The translations under genes and the position numbers were made by a program. A DNA stretch of 64,000 nt from Salipiger pentaromativorans (lineage in GTDB: Bacteria > Pseudomonadota > Alphaproteobacteria > Rhodobacterales > Rhodobacteraceae): the NCBI RefSeq assembly GCF_024721115.1, contig NZ_JAMDHK010000012.1:95566-159565 (forward strand). Direction: 5' to 3'. Positions 52,581 to 61,237 of this stretch are shown piece by piece (within the stretch, counting starts at the first letter, position 1; the number at the start of each line of letters is the position of its first letter). The notes below the pieces were generated by a model that worked only from the letters and a program-made list of their open reading frames with translations, had not been told where the DNA came from and made no database searches.

Positions 52581-52592
52581 CGCTTTGCCACG

Positions 52593-52621
52593 GGCGGTCC
52601 CGGATTGCCGGGGCCGCCTTT
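52593..52621 (+). terminator. Probable terminator after hemY
   Basis: An 11-bp stem, GGCGGTCCCGG / CCGGGGCCGCC (one G-T pair), with an ATTG loop and a short TTT, 12 bases after hemY. Confidence 0.7.
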
Positions 52622-52984
52622 GCGCTGTCTACCACTGATGGCCCTGTGTGCCGGCCCCGGCGGCGCGATCTTTCTTGGGGTCGAAGCCCCATCGCGGAAG
52701 CCGCCCTTTCGTGCGCTGCCGTCCGAGCGTTTTCCCGCCGCATCGGCCAGCGTGCGGCATGGTGCGTCGTTCCTATAGGTTCGGACAAGCCATCGAGACC
52801 AGGGTATTGGTTGCAGGCTTACGCCTGTATGGGTGCAGGCTGAGCGACCCGAGCCGTCCAGACATCGCTTTTGTCTCAGCCGAGAGCAGATTTCCTCCGG
52901 AGCGGGCGAAGGCCAAAGCTGCTTGGCTCATGCAGAGATTTTGCATGGGACGAGATGGCAGTATCGGGAAAAATCGGAGAAGGA
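52622..52984. other. Gene-free stretch between hemY and tRNA-Thr
   Basis: About 360 bases with no convincing coding frame. Open frames here run into the tRNA gene (they end in the sequence produced by translating its T-arm) and are artefacts. I see only short GC-rich inverted repeats such as GGGGTCGAAGCCCC near 52677. Confidence 0.5.
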
Positions 52985-53060
52985 TGGTGCCGGTGAAGGG
53001 ACTCGAACCCCCGACCCCATCATTACGAATGACGTGCTCTACCAGCTGAGCTACACCGGC
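52985..53060 (-). tRNA. tRNA-Thr (anticodon CGT)
   Basis: The minus strand folds as a full cloverleaf: acceptor GCCGGTG / CACCGGC, D-arm GCTCAGCTGGTAGAGC, anticodon stem CGTCA / TGATG around TTCGTAA (anticodon CGT, reading ACG), and a T-arm with TTCGAGT. CCA is encoded. Total 76 bases. Confidence 0.96.
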
Positions 53061-53107
53061 ATCCTTCTCTCGTGCGGCCTTACCATGGCCCTACTTGCTA
53101 CTGCACG

Positions 53108-53194
53108 CCCCACTGGCGACTGGCTTTGACATGTCGCGCGCGGGCGACCCCGCGACAAACGAAACAGATGCTCTGCCAGCCAAGCCACGGGGGC
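53108..53194 (-). pseudogene. Possible decayed tRNA (Thr-like) remnant
   Basis: On the minus strand the segment starts GCCCCCGTGGCTTGGCTGGC and continues AGAGCATCTGTTTCGTTTG. The D-arm and the TTCGT of the anticodon loop align with the intact tRNA-Thr 48 bases away, but the anticodon stem cannot pair and no T-loop (TTCGA) follows. The last bases GGGGC could still pair with GCCCC. This fits a degraded duplicate tRNA; chance similarity is not excluded. Confidence 0.3.
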
Positions 53195-53698
53195 TCTGCG
53201 GATGTGTCGTTTAAACACAAGCAGCAGCCCGCGCAAGGCAGAATCACGATGCAACGGCATCGCCACGCGCATCGGCTTTGGGCCGCATCGCAACGCGTGG
53301 AGATCCCGTGCGGCCCTTGCGTATCGAGGGCCTCCGCCGGTGCGATCCTGTTCCGAGCGGGCGCGACATGCCGGGCGTTCCAAGGTCAGATCAGGTTCGG
53401 CAAAATCCCAAGTCTCGCAGCGGTCCGCGGAGCAGGAACTCGAGCGTCGGTCTGCGCTTTTCCATAGATCACCGGCTGCCCGCCGCGCCTGTGCGCCGTT
53501 CTTCCCGGAGCGACAACATGCATCACGGCCCGGGAAGCCCGGTGGCTGGCGGGCAGAGTATTGGCGTCTGGGGGAAGGCAGGGTGCTCGCAACGTCTTTC
53601 CCAGTCGGCCAAGCCCAGAGTAGAGACGGCATCGCTTGCTTCGGTATCGGATGCGTTGGTCATTTCCGTTTTCCGAAGATCCCGGACCGTAACCGATT
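53195..53698. other. Gene-free stretch before the insertion sequence
   Basis: About 500 bases without a supported gene. Several open frames exist on both strands but they overlap each other, have no ribosome-binding site, and their products look like low-complexity high-GC frames. The region may be decayed DNA between a tRNA gene and the insertion sequence. Confidence 0.5.
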
Positions 53699-53763
53699 TG
53701 ACCTGCTCCCCTGAAATGTCCTCGTTTTGAGGTTAGCCTGTTCTCCAGACGAGGAGACAGACG

Positions 53764-54288
53764 ATGAAGAGAAGCCGGTTCAGCGAAGAGCAGATTATTG
53801 GCATCTTGAAGGAGCACCAGGCCGGGCTGGGCGCGAAAGAGCTGTGCCGCAAGCACGGCATCAGCGATGGCACGTTTTACAAGTGGCGCTCGAAGCATGG
53901 CGGCATGGAGGTGTCGGAGGCCAAACGGCTGAAGGCCTTGGAGGCTGAGAACGCGAAGCTGAAGAAGATGCTCGCGGAGCACATGCTGGATGTGGCCACG
54001 CTGAAGGAGATGCTGGGAAAAACTTCTGAAGCCCGGTGCAAGGCGGAAAGCCGTGGACTGGGCCATGAAAGAGAAGAGCTACAACCAGCGGCGGGCTTGT
54101 GCCCTGGCCGGGATCGACCCGCGTGTCTATCGGCGTGGATCAACGAGGCCTGCGGACACCGGACTGCGAGAGAGGCTGAAGGAGCTGTCCTGCGAACGGC
54201 GACGGTTCGGTTATCGAAGGTTGCACTTTTTGCTCGGACGCGAGGGCTGGAAGGTGAACTGGAAGAAACTCTACCGGATTTACCGTGA
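53764..54288 (+). pseudogene. IS3 transposase OrfA, frame-extended
   Basis: The first 87 or so residues are a classic OrfA: SRFSEEQIIGILKEHQAGLG, CRKHGISDGTFYKWRSKHGG (helix-turn-helix), then the leucine zipper LKALEAENAKLKKMLAEHML and KEMLGK. From memory, relatives end in EMLGKNF-stop after an A6 run. Here the run has only five A (GGGAAAAACTT), so the stop is missed and the frame reads on for about 85 unrelated residues. This looks like a one-base deletion and the extended tail is not a natural product. Confidence 0.75.
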
Positions 54289-54940
54289 AGAGGGGCTGAC
54301 AGTGCGCAAGCGTGGCGGTCGCAAGCGCGCGATCGGAACGAGGGCGCCGATGGCGATCCCTCAGGGGCCGAACCAGCGATGGTCCCTGGACTTCGTCTCG
54401 GACAGTCTCTCGGATGGCCGCCGCTTCCGGGTGCTCTGCGTCATCGACGACTGCCTGGCCGCCGTCGTGGACACCTCCCTGTCGGGGCTACGCGTTGGCC
54501 GCGAGCTCGACAACATTGCCCAAGTACGTGGCTATCCCTGCATGGTGGTCAGCGACAATGGAACGGAGCTGACATCGAACGCCATTCTGAAATGGCAGGA
54601 AGACCGGAAGCTCGAGTGGCACTACATCGCGCCGGGCAAGCCGATGCAGAACGGCTTCGTGGAGAGCTTCAACGGGCGGATGCGGGATAAACTTCTCAAC
54701 GAGACCATGTTCCGCAACCTGGCTCATGCGCGCGTCGTGATCGCCGCTTGGGCTGCCGACTACAATACCGAACGCCCGCATTCGGCCTTGGACTACCAGA
54801 CCCCGGCTGACTACGCACGGGCCCTGACCGCCGCAATCGCCCGCCCCGCTGCTCGAGATGATAACTCCGCGTGTCGGGCGATTGCTCAACCTGCGCTGAT
54901 CTGCGTAAACACCAATCGGGCTCCGGTCGCGGCCGGATGA
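54053..54940 (+). CDS. IS3 transposase OrfB (DDE integrase domain)
   Basis: A 295-aa frame with the IS407-type Orf[21 protein letters not shown] (HTH_21 region), [20 protein letters not shown], then the DDE core with D in [18 protein letters not shown] in [14 protein letters not shown] and E in [15 protein letters not shown]. The usual IDDFTRE segment reads [10 protein letters not shown], as though four residues (FTRE) were lost in frame. OrfB would normally be made by -1 frameshifting from orfA, but it now lies in the +1 frame, so a fusion protein is unlikely. Confidence 0.85.
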   Translation: MDWAMKEKSYNQRRACALAGIDPRVYRRGSTRPADTGLRERLKELSCERRRFGYRRLHFLLGREGWKVNWKKLYRIYREEGLTVRKRGGRKRAIGTRAPMAIPQGPNQRWSLDFVSDSLSDGRRFRVLCVIDDCLAAVVDTSLSGLRVGRELDNIAQVRGYPCMVVSDNGTELTSNAILKWQEDRKLEWHYIAPGKPMQNGFVESFNGRMRDKLLNETMFRNLAHARVVIAAWAADYNTERPHSALDYQTPADYARALTAAIARPAARDDNSACRAIAQPALICVNTNRAPVAAG

Positions 54941-55026
54941 AAAACCCGTGGCAGGTCAGTGCAAAACGGCGTATGGCCGGGACGGACCCGGCCATAAGTT
55001 CCTGAATCTCCCATGCGGGGCAGAGG

Positions 55027-57096
55027 CTATGCCTGGGGCAAGGGCCGTGCCGCTTCCATCCGCAGCCACTCGGGCGGTGTCACCTGCCCGGCATCGGCCT
55101 GTCGCGCCGCATCCGCGTGGCTTTGCTGCATGAAGATCCTCGTCAGCATCGACAGGCTGGCCCGCAGGGCGTTTTGCGTGCTCGGTGTGTTCTCGTATCC
55201 GCTGGTGAACAGAAGACGCAGGAGCTGGTCGCGGCGCGCGTCGTCCTCGAGCTCGAAGGCCAGCTTCAGCCCGGCGCCCTGCTGGCGCAGGACCCGTGCG
55301 GAGACCGATCCGATCTGAGGAATGTCCAGCCGCATCCAGCTCTTGTTATAGCCGATCTCGTCTGGGTCGGTCACGGTGATGCAGGCTTCGGACACCGACA
55401 GCCAGTCGATGCGCGCCGTCAGGCTCTGGTTGGGCCGCGCGCCGACGGTGCAGGGCAGATCCAGCGCGAAATGCTCGTCGCGGTTGGGCGATTCCGCCGA
55501 AACCGCGACGGCCTGGACACAGAGCAGGACCAGAACGCTTGCGCAGGCCCAGAAGGCAAGCACCGGCATCTGGTTGAGCGAGGTGAGAATGCGCGAATTG
55601 AAATTCGCGTTGGTGGCAAAGCCGAGCGCGGTCGCGAAGATCAGCAGCGCCGGAAGCAGGATCATCAGGTGATCGACCGTCCGCCCCGCAACGCCGCGGC
55701 CCTTGGGGGTCACCTTGAACACATGGCCATGCGGGCGGATCAGCGTGCCGATCACCGTTGGCAGGATGCGCGGGGCCTGGATTGCGGCATGCACGGTCGA
55801 GGCAAGCGGGAAGAACGCGGTCGGCGCGATCAGGCGCAGCGTTCCCAGCGTCGCAAGCAATACGGGAATCTGGAAGTTCAGCAGATCCGCCAGGCTGGAT
55901 TTCGGCAGCGGCGCCCAGCCCGTCCAGAGGCAGATCGCGGGGACGGTGAGCGTGGCGGTGACCATCAGCGGCTGAATGACCCAGTGCAGCGGCAGGAACA
56001 TGAGCCGGTGACGGAGTTTCAGACCCGGGCCCAGCGGCCCTTCGCGGAGAAACAGGATCTGGATCGCACCACGGGCCCAGCGGGTGCGCTGGACATACAT
56101 CGCGCTGAGGGATTCCGGCGCCAGGCCGATGGCCAGCCGCTCGTTGAGATAGCGGGTGACATAGCCTTTGCGGAGGATCGCCAGGCTCAGCAGAATGTCC
56201 TCGGTGATCGAGCCCGTGGGCAGGCCGCCGCCCACCGCCTCGATGGCCGAGCGCCGGGTGATCGAATTCGATCCGCAGCAGAAAGCCGCGTCCCAGCCAT
56301 CGCGCCCGGGCATGATCGAATCGAAGAACAGCCGCTGGTCGTCGGGCATCCGGTGACGCATGTTCAGGTTCGTCTGCATCGGATCGGCGTTGTAGAAGCA
56401 ATGCGGCGCCTGCACGATGCCCACCTTCGGATCGTCGAAAAGCCCCATCGCGCGATAGAGAAAGTTGCGCTGCGGGATGAAATCCGCATCGAGCACCATG
56501 AAGAACTCGCCGCTGGTCCGGGCGATGGCGGCGTTGATATTGCCGGCCTTCGCGTGCTTGTTGTCGGCGCGGGTCAGATAGCCCGCGCCCTTGCGCGCGC
56601 AGAAATCGCGCAGCCAGTCCCGCTTGCCGTCATCGAGGATGTAGACGTTCAGCCGCTCGGCCGGCCAGTCGAGCGCCAGCGCGCCGATGATGGTCTTTTC
56701 GAGAACGTCCAGACCTTCGTTATAGGTCGCGATGAAGACATCGACCGTGGGCAGGTCGCCGGGGTCGCGCGCGCGCAGCCGGGTCTCGCCGGCATCGGCG
56801 GCGGGCGTGTTGTCGCGTTTGCGCAGCAGCGTCGAAAAGAGGATCGTGGTGTCGAACAGCACCAGCATCTCGATCACGAAGAGGACCCAGGCAAAGATCG
56901 TCTCTCCGGTGCTGCTTTCCGGTCCGGGCAGGGTCGCGGTGATCCGCCAGTGCAGATAGCGCAGGGTGATGCCGGCCAGCGCGACCAGAACGACGATCGC
57001 GGGGAGGCGTTGGACCTGCGCGCCGCTCAGCGCATTGCGCGGAAAGAGCAGCAGCGCGGTCAGCGTCACCGCCAGCGGAACGAGATACTCGGGCAT
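55027..57096 (-). CDS. Processive beta-glycosyltransferase (GT2, BgsA/cellulose synthase-like)
   Basis: Inner-membrane polysaccharide synthase, 689 aa. Helices near the N-terminus (about 5-90) precede a GT2 domain with VYILDDGKRD (155-160), VLDAD (201-205), FCCGSNSI (272-279), TED (298-300) and the processive QRTRW (336-340). More helices follow (about 370-560), then a C-terminal cytosolic domain (HFALDLPCTVG to LLRLLFTSGYEN) placed like PilZ, though I cannot see a classical RxxxR/DxSxxG motif. This fits BgsA of Sinorhizobium meliloti, the c-di-GMP-activated mixed-linkage beta-glucan synthase, better than plain BcsA, since no bcsB or bcsZ gene is present and the upstream partner is a fusion-protein-like gene. 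Confidence 0.85.
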   Translation of the reverse strand: MPEYLVPLAVTLTALLLFPRNALSGAQVQRLPAIVVLVALAGITLRYLHWRITATLPGPESSTGETIFAWVLFVIEMLVLFDTTILFSTLLRKRDNTPAADAGETRLRARDPGDLPTVDVFIATYNEGLDVLEKTIIGALALDWPAERLNVYILDDGKRDWLRDFCARKGAGYLTRADNKHAKAGNINAAIARTSGEFFMVLDADFIPQRNFLYRAMGLFDDPKVGIVQAPHCFYNADPMQTNLNMRHRMPDDQRLFFDSIMPGRDGWDAAFCCGSNSITRRSAIEAVGGGLPTGSITEDILLSLAILRKGYVTRYLNERLAIGLAPESLSAMYVQRTRWARGAIQILFLREGPLGPGLKLRHRLMFLPLHWVIQPLMVTATLTVPAICLWTGWAPLPKSSLADLLNFQIPVLLATLGTLRLIAPTAFFPLASTVHAAIQAPRILPTVIGTLIRPHGHVFKVTPKGRGVAGRTVDHLMILLPALLIFATALGFATNANFNSRILTSLNQMPVLAFWACASVLVLLCVQAVAVSAESPNRDEHFALDLPCTVGARPNQSLTARIDWLSVSEACITVTDPDEIGYNKSWMRLDIPQIGSVSARVLRQQGAGLKLAFELEDDARRDQLLRLLFTSGYENTPSTQNALRASLSMLTRIFMQQSHADAARQADAGQVTPPEWLRMEAARPLPQA

Positions 57097-57097
57097 G

Positions 57098-58423
57098 TCA
57101 GTTGATCTCGGGCTGCCGCGCCGGGCCGATATTCGCGGCGATCTCTTCTTCCGGGGTGCTGTCGGTCTGCTGCCCGCCGCGTCCGAAGAGCGCCCGCGCC
57201 ATATCCTGCGCGCGGCCCATCCATTCCTTGGCGATCGAGCCGGAGGGAAGTTTCATGCGCACCTCCGCCGAGCGTCCGACATCGCAGAACGCCCGGGCGA
57301 CGGTTTGATCGCTGACATCGGCCATGGGAATGGTGACGATGACGCGCAGCCCGTTCGGCGTGGTGATGCGCGGCTGCGCCGCCTGCATGTTCCGGTTCGG
57401 ACGCGATCCGCCGCCATAGGCCGCAAAGATCTGACCGGTAAAGGAGCTTTCGGCGCCTTTCAGACGCACGCTGACCTCGGTGCCCGGGGTGATCCGCTCG
57501 AAATGGCGCTCGGGCAGTTCGAATTCGAGGAAGCGCCGCGTGCAGTCGAGGATCTGCACCACCTGTTCGCCGGTGGTGACGTTCGCCCCGGCGGGGGGGG
57601 AGGATTCCCAGACGATGCCGTCGGTCGCCGATTTGGGACGGAACGCATCATTCTTGGTCTGTTCGATCTCCATGCCGGAGATTTCCCGGTACAGCGCTTC
57701 GCGCCGGGTCTGGCGGGTCATGAGCTGGGCGTCCAGCTCGGCCGTGCGCACGGCAATCTCGTCAAGCCGGTATTCGATGGCCTCGATGTCGTTGGTCGAG
57801 GTGTCGAGGACATCGCCTTCGGCGAGGAAGTCGCGTTCGAGTTCGAGCCGTTTCAGCGTCGCCTCACGGCCGGACACCACGGCCCGGGCCTCGGCCAGTT
57901 CGCCTTGCGCCTCGATCAGTTCGCTTTCGGACAGGCGGTCCTTTGCGGCGAGCAGCGCGGCCCGGTCGTACGCCGCCTGGATGCGGTGCAGCGCGCCTTC
58001 GGCGCCGGACAGTTCGGCCTGCGCTTCCAGCAGCCGCGTCTCGTACCACTGGCCGCGCACGGCGATCTGATGCTTGCGGCGTTCGAGCAGCGTCTCGCGG
58101 AGCGCATCAAGGCGCTCACGCTGCATCTTGAGACTCGAGATTTCGCCGGACAGGCTGGTCATTTCGCTTTTCAGCGCGCGCAGGCCGGCGCTTTCATTGC
58201 GGGCCTTGCGCAGCTCGAAGGCGTAGTCGCCAGCGTGAATGGTGCGTGCGGGGCCAAGGCTCGGCGTTTCGACGATGCCTTCGAAGGGCGAATAGACCGA
58301 GACCAGCGGCGCGTTCACCACTGCCGAGGTCGAGATGTAGTTTGTGGCGTGCGGAGCGACAGCAGTTGCAACAGAGGCCACCAGGACGGCGGCGGCGGAC
58401 ATTCTTACCAAACGCATAGGCAT
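57098..58423 (-). CDS. HlyD/BgsB-like membrane fusion protein
   Basis: A 441-aa periplasmic adaptor-like protein with one N-terminal membrane helix (SAAAVLVASVATAVA), a barrel-sandwich segment (VVNAPLVSVYSPFEGIVETP), a long coiled coil (about 65-230, for example SGEISSLKMQRERLDALRET) and a returning beta domain (DGIVWESSPPAGANVTTGEQ). This is the HlyD-type topology expected for BgsB. It ends 1 base before the glycosyltransferase start, and the ATG has GGAGAGG 5 bases upstream, so the pair is a two-gene operon, bgsB-bgsA order. Confidence 0.82.
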   Translation of the reverse strand: MPMRLVRMSAAAVLVASVATAVAPHATNYISTSAVVNAPLVSVYSPFEGIVETPSLGPARTIHAGDYAFELRKARNESAGLRALKSEMTSLSGEISSLKMQRERLDALRETLLERRKHQIAVRGQWYETRLLEAQAELSGAEGALHRIQAAYDRAALLAAKDRLSESELIEAQGELAEARAVVSGREATLKRLELERDFLAEGDVLDTSTNDIEAIEYRLDEIAVRTAELDAQLMTRQTRREALYREISGMEIEQTKNDAFRPKSATDGIVWESSPPAGANVTTGEQVVQILDCTRRFLEFELPERHFERITPGTEVSVRLKGAESSFTGQIFAAYGGGSRPNRNMQAAQPRITTPNGLRVIVTIPMADVSDQTVARAFCDVGRSAEVRMKLPSGSIAKEWMGRAQDMARALFGRGGQQTDSTPEEEIAANIGPARQPEIN

Positions 58424-59043
58424 TTTGCCTCTCCATACTCACGTTTCTACGAGCGATGATCTTCCCGATGTTCATATTCCAGGACGCACGCGACGGACCG
58501 CATGAGTCGAATTCTTGTGTCACTGTATTGTCATCAATTCGGGCAAAATTATGGTTTACAGACCCTTAATGTTCAGGCCCACGCGGGACGTGCGCTGTCC
58601 TATTCCGGTCGTGCGCATGGGGAACGGACCTGCCGTGGTGGCGCGACCGTGACGATCATTCAAGGCGTGGCATTCGCCATGCGTCGCGATGAAAAATCGG
58701 AAAAATTACATATTCTTTTCAAGTGGTTGATGTCTCTACGGCTTTTGCGTCGAAAGATCCGTCTGCGAGATGCCCCATCTGGGTGTTCGTGATACGGGCA
58801 TGGCCTGTTTCGGCGCGCCGCCCTGAGCGGGCGAGGGGGGCTGCGACGGAACGCCTCAGCTTCGACACGGATCGGCTGCTGCGGCAAGGGGGCAACCGGC
58901 ATGGCCGGGCGCGCGGCCTTGCGTTGCACAGAGTGCGTCGGGCCGTCCCAGCGCGCTCTGGGCACTAAGGATGAGGGGCTTAAAGGGCCTGTTCGTATCG
59001 CTCGAAAATCGGAGGAAAGTCACACCCGTCAGAGAGGGGGTGA
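58424..59043. other. 620-bp intergenic region upstream of the glucan operon
   Basis: No supported gene. The part at 58500-58600 is AT-rich (GTCACTGTATTGTCATCAAT, AAAATTATGG) and should hold the promoter of the two-gene polysaccharide operon. A 96-aa frame on the plus strand (58502-58792) has no ribosome-binding site and no recognisable domain. The stretch at 58860-58970 is GC-rich. The length suggests regulatory input, but I cannot identify a binding motif. Confidence 0.5.
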
Positions 59044-59130
59044 TGGTGCCCAGGAGAGGACTCGAACCTCCACGGCCGTTAAGCCACTGGTACCTGAAAC
59101 CAGCGCGTCTACCAATTCCGCCACCTGGGC
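59044..59130 (-). tRNA. tRNA-Leu (anticodon CAG)
   Basis: The minus strand folds as a class II tRNA: acceptor GCCCAGG / CCTGGGC, D-arm GCGGAATTGGTAGACGC, anticodon loop TTTCAGGTA with anticodon CAG, a long variable arm (GGCTTAACGGCC), T-loop TTCGAGT, and encoded CCA. Total 87 bases. Confidence 0.96.
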
Positions 59131-59283
59131 ACAGGTGATGTGAGGCAGGCGTTTACGCGGCCCGCGATCCGGTGTCAACGCCGTTTTTTCGCTTTGTTTT
59201 CCATCCCGCGCCACGGCACCTTGCCGCGCTGGCCGCCTGCCGGTATTCAGAGTCTGAAAACCTCGCAGCACGGAGCCAGGCCA

Positions 59284-60267
59284 ATGAGCAAACTCGTCAC
59301 CATCTACGGGGGGTCCGGCTTTGTGGGCCGCTATATCGCACGCCGCATGGCCAAGCTGGGCTGGCGCGTGCGCGTCGCGGTGCGGCGCCCCAACGAGGCG
59401 CTTTTCGTCAAACCCTATGGTGTTGTCGGCCAGGTCGAACCGGTACTCTGCAACATCCGCGACGACGAGTCGGTCCGTGCCGTCATGCAGGGCGCGGATG
59501 CGGTGGTGAACTGCGTCGGCACCTTCGATGCGAAGGGCAAGAACAATTTCGACGCCGTCCAGCACGAGGGGGCCGAGCGCATCGCGCGAATCGCCGCCGA
59601 GCTGGGGGTCGGCCGGATGGTGCAGATCTCGGCCATCGGCGCGGACAAAAACAGCGACAGCGATTATGCCCGCACGAAGGCGCTGGGCGAGGAGGCGGTG
59701 CTGGCGCATATGCCGGAGGCGGTGATCCTGCGCCCCTCGGTGATCTTCGGGACCGAGGACCAGTTCTTCAACCGCTTCGCTGCGATGTCGCGGCTGGGGC
59801 CGGTGCTGCCGCTGGTGGGCGCCGATACGAAATTCCAGCCGGTCTATGTGGACGATGTGGCGCAGGCCGCCGTCATGGGCGTGACGGGCGATGCCGCGCC
59901 GGGCATCTACGAGCTGGGCGGTCCGGAAGTTCTGAGCTTCCGCGCGCTGATGGAGCAGATGCTGCTGGTGATCCGCCGCCGCAAGCTCATCGCCAATATC
60001 CCCTTCGGGATCGCCTCGGTGATGGGCTGGAGCTTTGAGCTGCTGCAAACGCTGACGGGCGGCTTGTTCAAGGCGCAGATCACCCGCGATCAGGTCACGT
60101 CCTTGCGCCAGGACAATGTGGTGGCAGAAGATGCCAAGGGTTTTGCCGCGCTCGGGATCGTGCCGACCTCGCCCGAAGCGGTGCTGCCGGATTATCTGTG
60201 GCGCTTCCGTCCCTCCGGCCAATACGATCTGATCAAGGAATCGGCGCAGAACCTGCGGACCGAATAA
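59284..60267 (+). CDS. NAD(P)-binding oxidoreductase, complex I NDUFA9-like
   Basis: Atypical short-chain dehydrogenase of 327 aa from ATG 59284. The N-terminal [19 protein letters not shown] is the nucleotide loop, [13 protein letters not shown] and [20 protein letters not shown] mark the SDR core (YxxxK-like), and [20 protein letters not shown] is the region conserved with the NDUFA9 accessory subunit of complex I. It overlaps the convergent phosphotransferase-like gene by 35 bp. Association with complex I is inferred from family only. Confidence 0.87.
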   Translation: MSKLVTIYGGSGFVGRYIARRMAKLGWRVRVAVRRPNEALFVKPYGVVGQVEPVLCNIRDDESVRAVMQGADAVVNCVGTFDAKGKNNFDAVQHEGAERIARIAAELGVGRMVQISAIGADKNSDSDYARTKALGEEAVLAHMPEAVILRPSVIFGTEDQFFNRFAAMSRLGPVLPLVGADTKFQPVYVDDVAQAAVMGVTGDAAPGIYELGGPEVLSFRALMEQMLLVIRRRKLIANIPFGIASVMGWSFELLQTLTGGLFKAQITRDQVTSLRQDNVVAEDAKGFAALGIVPTSPEAVLPDYLWRFRPSGQYDLIKESAQNLRTE

Positions 60268-60958
60268 AGCCGCGCGCCAGACGGCGCGCGCGCTGCGGCT
60301 CCAGCTGCCAGCAGCAGGCGATTTCCCAGGCCAGCGCCGCGCGCGCTGCCTTGCGCGGCACCGGTCGGCCCAAGGCCGCCTGATCTAGAAACAGCGCGTC
60401 ACGACGGGATTCGTCCCAGTCGATCAATGCCGGCCCTGGCTCCGCCATGATCACGTTGCCGGCGTTGAGATCGCCATGCACGACCCCCTGCTCGGCGCGC
60501 TGTACCGCCGCGAATGCCCTGCGCAGCGCCCCGGCCAGCGGTCGGGGCATCGCCGACAGATCGACGTCACCGCCCCGGCCCGTTTGCGGCAAGGCCAGCA
60601 GCCCCGGCACCCCGGGGCGGGGCGGCAGCCGCAACGCATATCGGTGAAAGGTGGCGATGCGAGGTGCAAGCCCGGCAAGCTCCGCAGGCTTGGCCAGCCG
60701 TCCGTTCAGGAACCGTTCGGCGGTCCAGCCGTCGGCGATCAGCAAACCCGCGCGGGTGGGCACGGGCTCGGGGACGGTGAAGCCCGCTTTGCGTGCGGCT
60801 GCGTGAACGGGTCCGAGCCAGCGCAGCGCCGCTTCGCTGCGGCGCGTGGATTTCAGCACCAGATCGCCGCAACGGAACACCGCATTCCGGGCGCCTGTCG
60901 GCAGGCGGTCCAGTTTCGCGGAGAGACCCCAGGCCGCGGGGTCTGGGCGTTCTGTCAT
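60233..60958 (-). CDS. Phosphotransferase (APH/choline-kinase fold) protein
   Basis: A 241-aa kinase-like protein. A short N-lobe ([18 protein letters not shown] with the ATP lysine) is followed by a catalytic loop [15 protein letters not shown] (HGDLxxxN) and the metal-binding [18 protein letters not shown]. The substrate is not predictable; small APH-like proteins phosphorylate antibiotics, choline or sugars. Its 3' end overlaps the convergent oxidoreductase gene. The next gene on the same strand is a DUF6455 protein. Confidence 0.8.
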   Translation of the reverse strand: MTERPDPAAWGLSAKLDRLPTGARNAVFRCGDLVLKSTRRSEAALRWLGPVHAAARKAGFTVPEPVPTRAGLLIADGWTAERFLNGRLAKPAELAGLAPRIATFHRYALRLPPRPGVPGLLALPQTGRGGDVDLSAMPRPLAGALRRAFAAVQRAEQGVVHGDLNAGNVIMAEPGPALIDWDESRRDALFLDQAALGRPVPRKAARAALAWEIACCWQLEPQRARRLARGFIRSAGSAPIP

Positions 60959-60968
60959 GGGCGCGGGA

Positions 60969-61232
60969 TCAATGCAGTTTCTTGAGCTGCGCCAGCATCA
61001 TCCCGTTGCAGCAGCCCGGCGGCGGGGCGGCGGAAACGGCGGTTTGCGTCCCCAGCCACTTCTCGCAGGCCTCGACCAGCGCGCAGCCGCGGCAGCAGGT
61101 GACCATATCGGCGTAATCGTCGGGTTCAAGCCGGCCGGAAAGCATCTCTTCGGACAGGTTCAGCCCCATTGCTCGGGCCACGCTTCGGGTCATCCAGAAA
61201 TGTCTGGCGGGGTCTCCTAGCGTCTCTTTCAT
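60969..61232 (-). CDS. DUF6455 family protein (paralogue 1 of 3)
   Basis: An 87-aa soluble protein from ATG 61232. The DUF6455 cysteine pattern is CCRGCALVEACEKWL followed later by PGCCNG: four conserved cysteines with CxxC-x6-C and a distal C before N, suited to bind a metal or cluster. RSVARAMGLNLSEEMLSGRL is the shared N-terminal helix region. It lies 5 bases after the second paralogue. Function unknown. Confidence 0.82.
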   Translation of the reverse strand: MKETLGDPARHFWMTRSVARAMGLNLSEEMLSGRLEPDDYADMVTCCRGCALVEACEKWLGTQTAVSAAPPPGCCNGMMLAQLKKLH

Positions 61233-61237
61233 GGTCT

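Larger units (their letters stand above)
53699..54958 (+). mobile_element. IS3-family (IS407-like) insertion sequence, probably defective
   Basis: A 1260-bp element bounded by TGACCTGC at the left and GCAGGTCA at the right, an 8-bp terminal inverted repeat. It contains an orfA and an orfB typical of the IS407 subgroup. The flanking bases (GATT on the left, GTGC on the right) do not form a direct repeat, so the target duplication has been lost or the ends have been rearranged. One base seems lost at the frameshift site and a short segment in orfB, see those entries. Confidence 0.85.

Noticed and set aside
52648..53049. 133-aa plus-strand open frame ending in KGLEPPTPSLRMTCSTS
   Set aside because: Its end is the translated complement of the tRNA-Thr gene; such products are well-known annotation artefacts, and no ribosome-binding site is present.
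53278..53730. 150-aa plus-strand open frame before the insertion sequence
   Set aside because: It runs into the IS inverted repeat, has several overlapping rivals on both strands, and lacks a ribosome-binding site or a domain.
53695..54962. Target-site duplication of the insertion sequence
   Set aside because: The bases flanking the two inverted repeats (GATT and GTGC) differ, so no direct repeat can be claimed.
55027..57096. Classical cellulose synthase BcsA
   Set aside because: The GT2 motifs fit, but no bcsB, bcsZ or bcsC is adjacent, the partner is an HlyD-like protein, and a classical PilZ motif is not visible.
58502..58792. 96-aa plus-strand open frame upstream of the glucan operon
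   Set aside because: No ribosome-binding site and no domain; the region is better explained as promoter DNA for the minus-strand operon.
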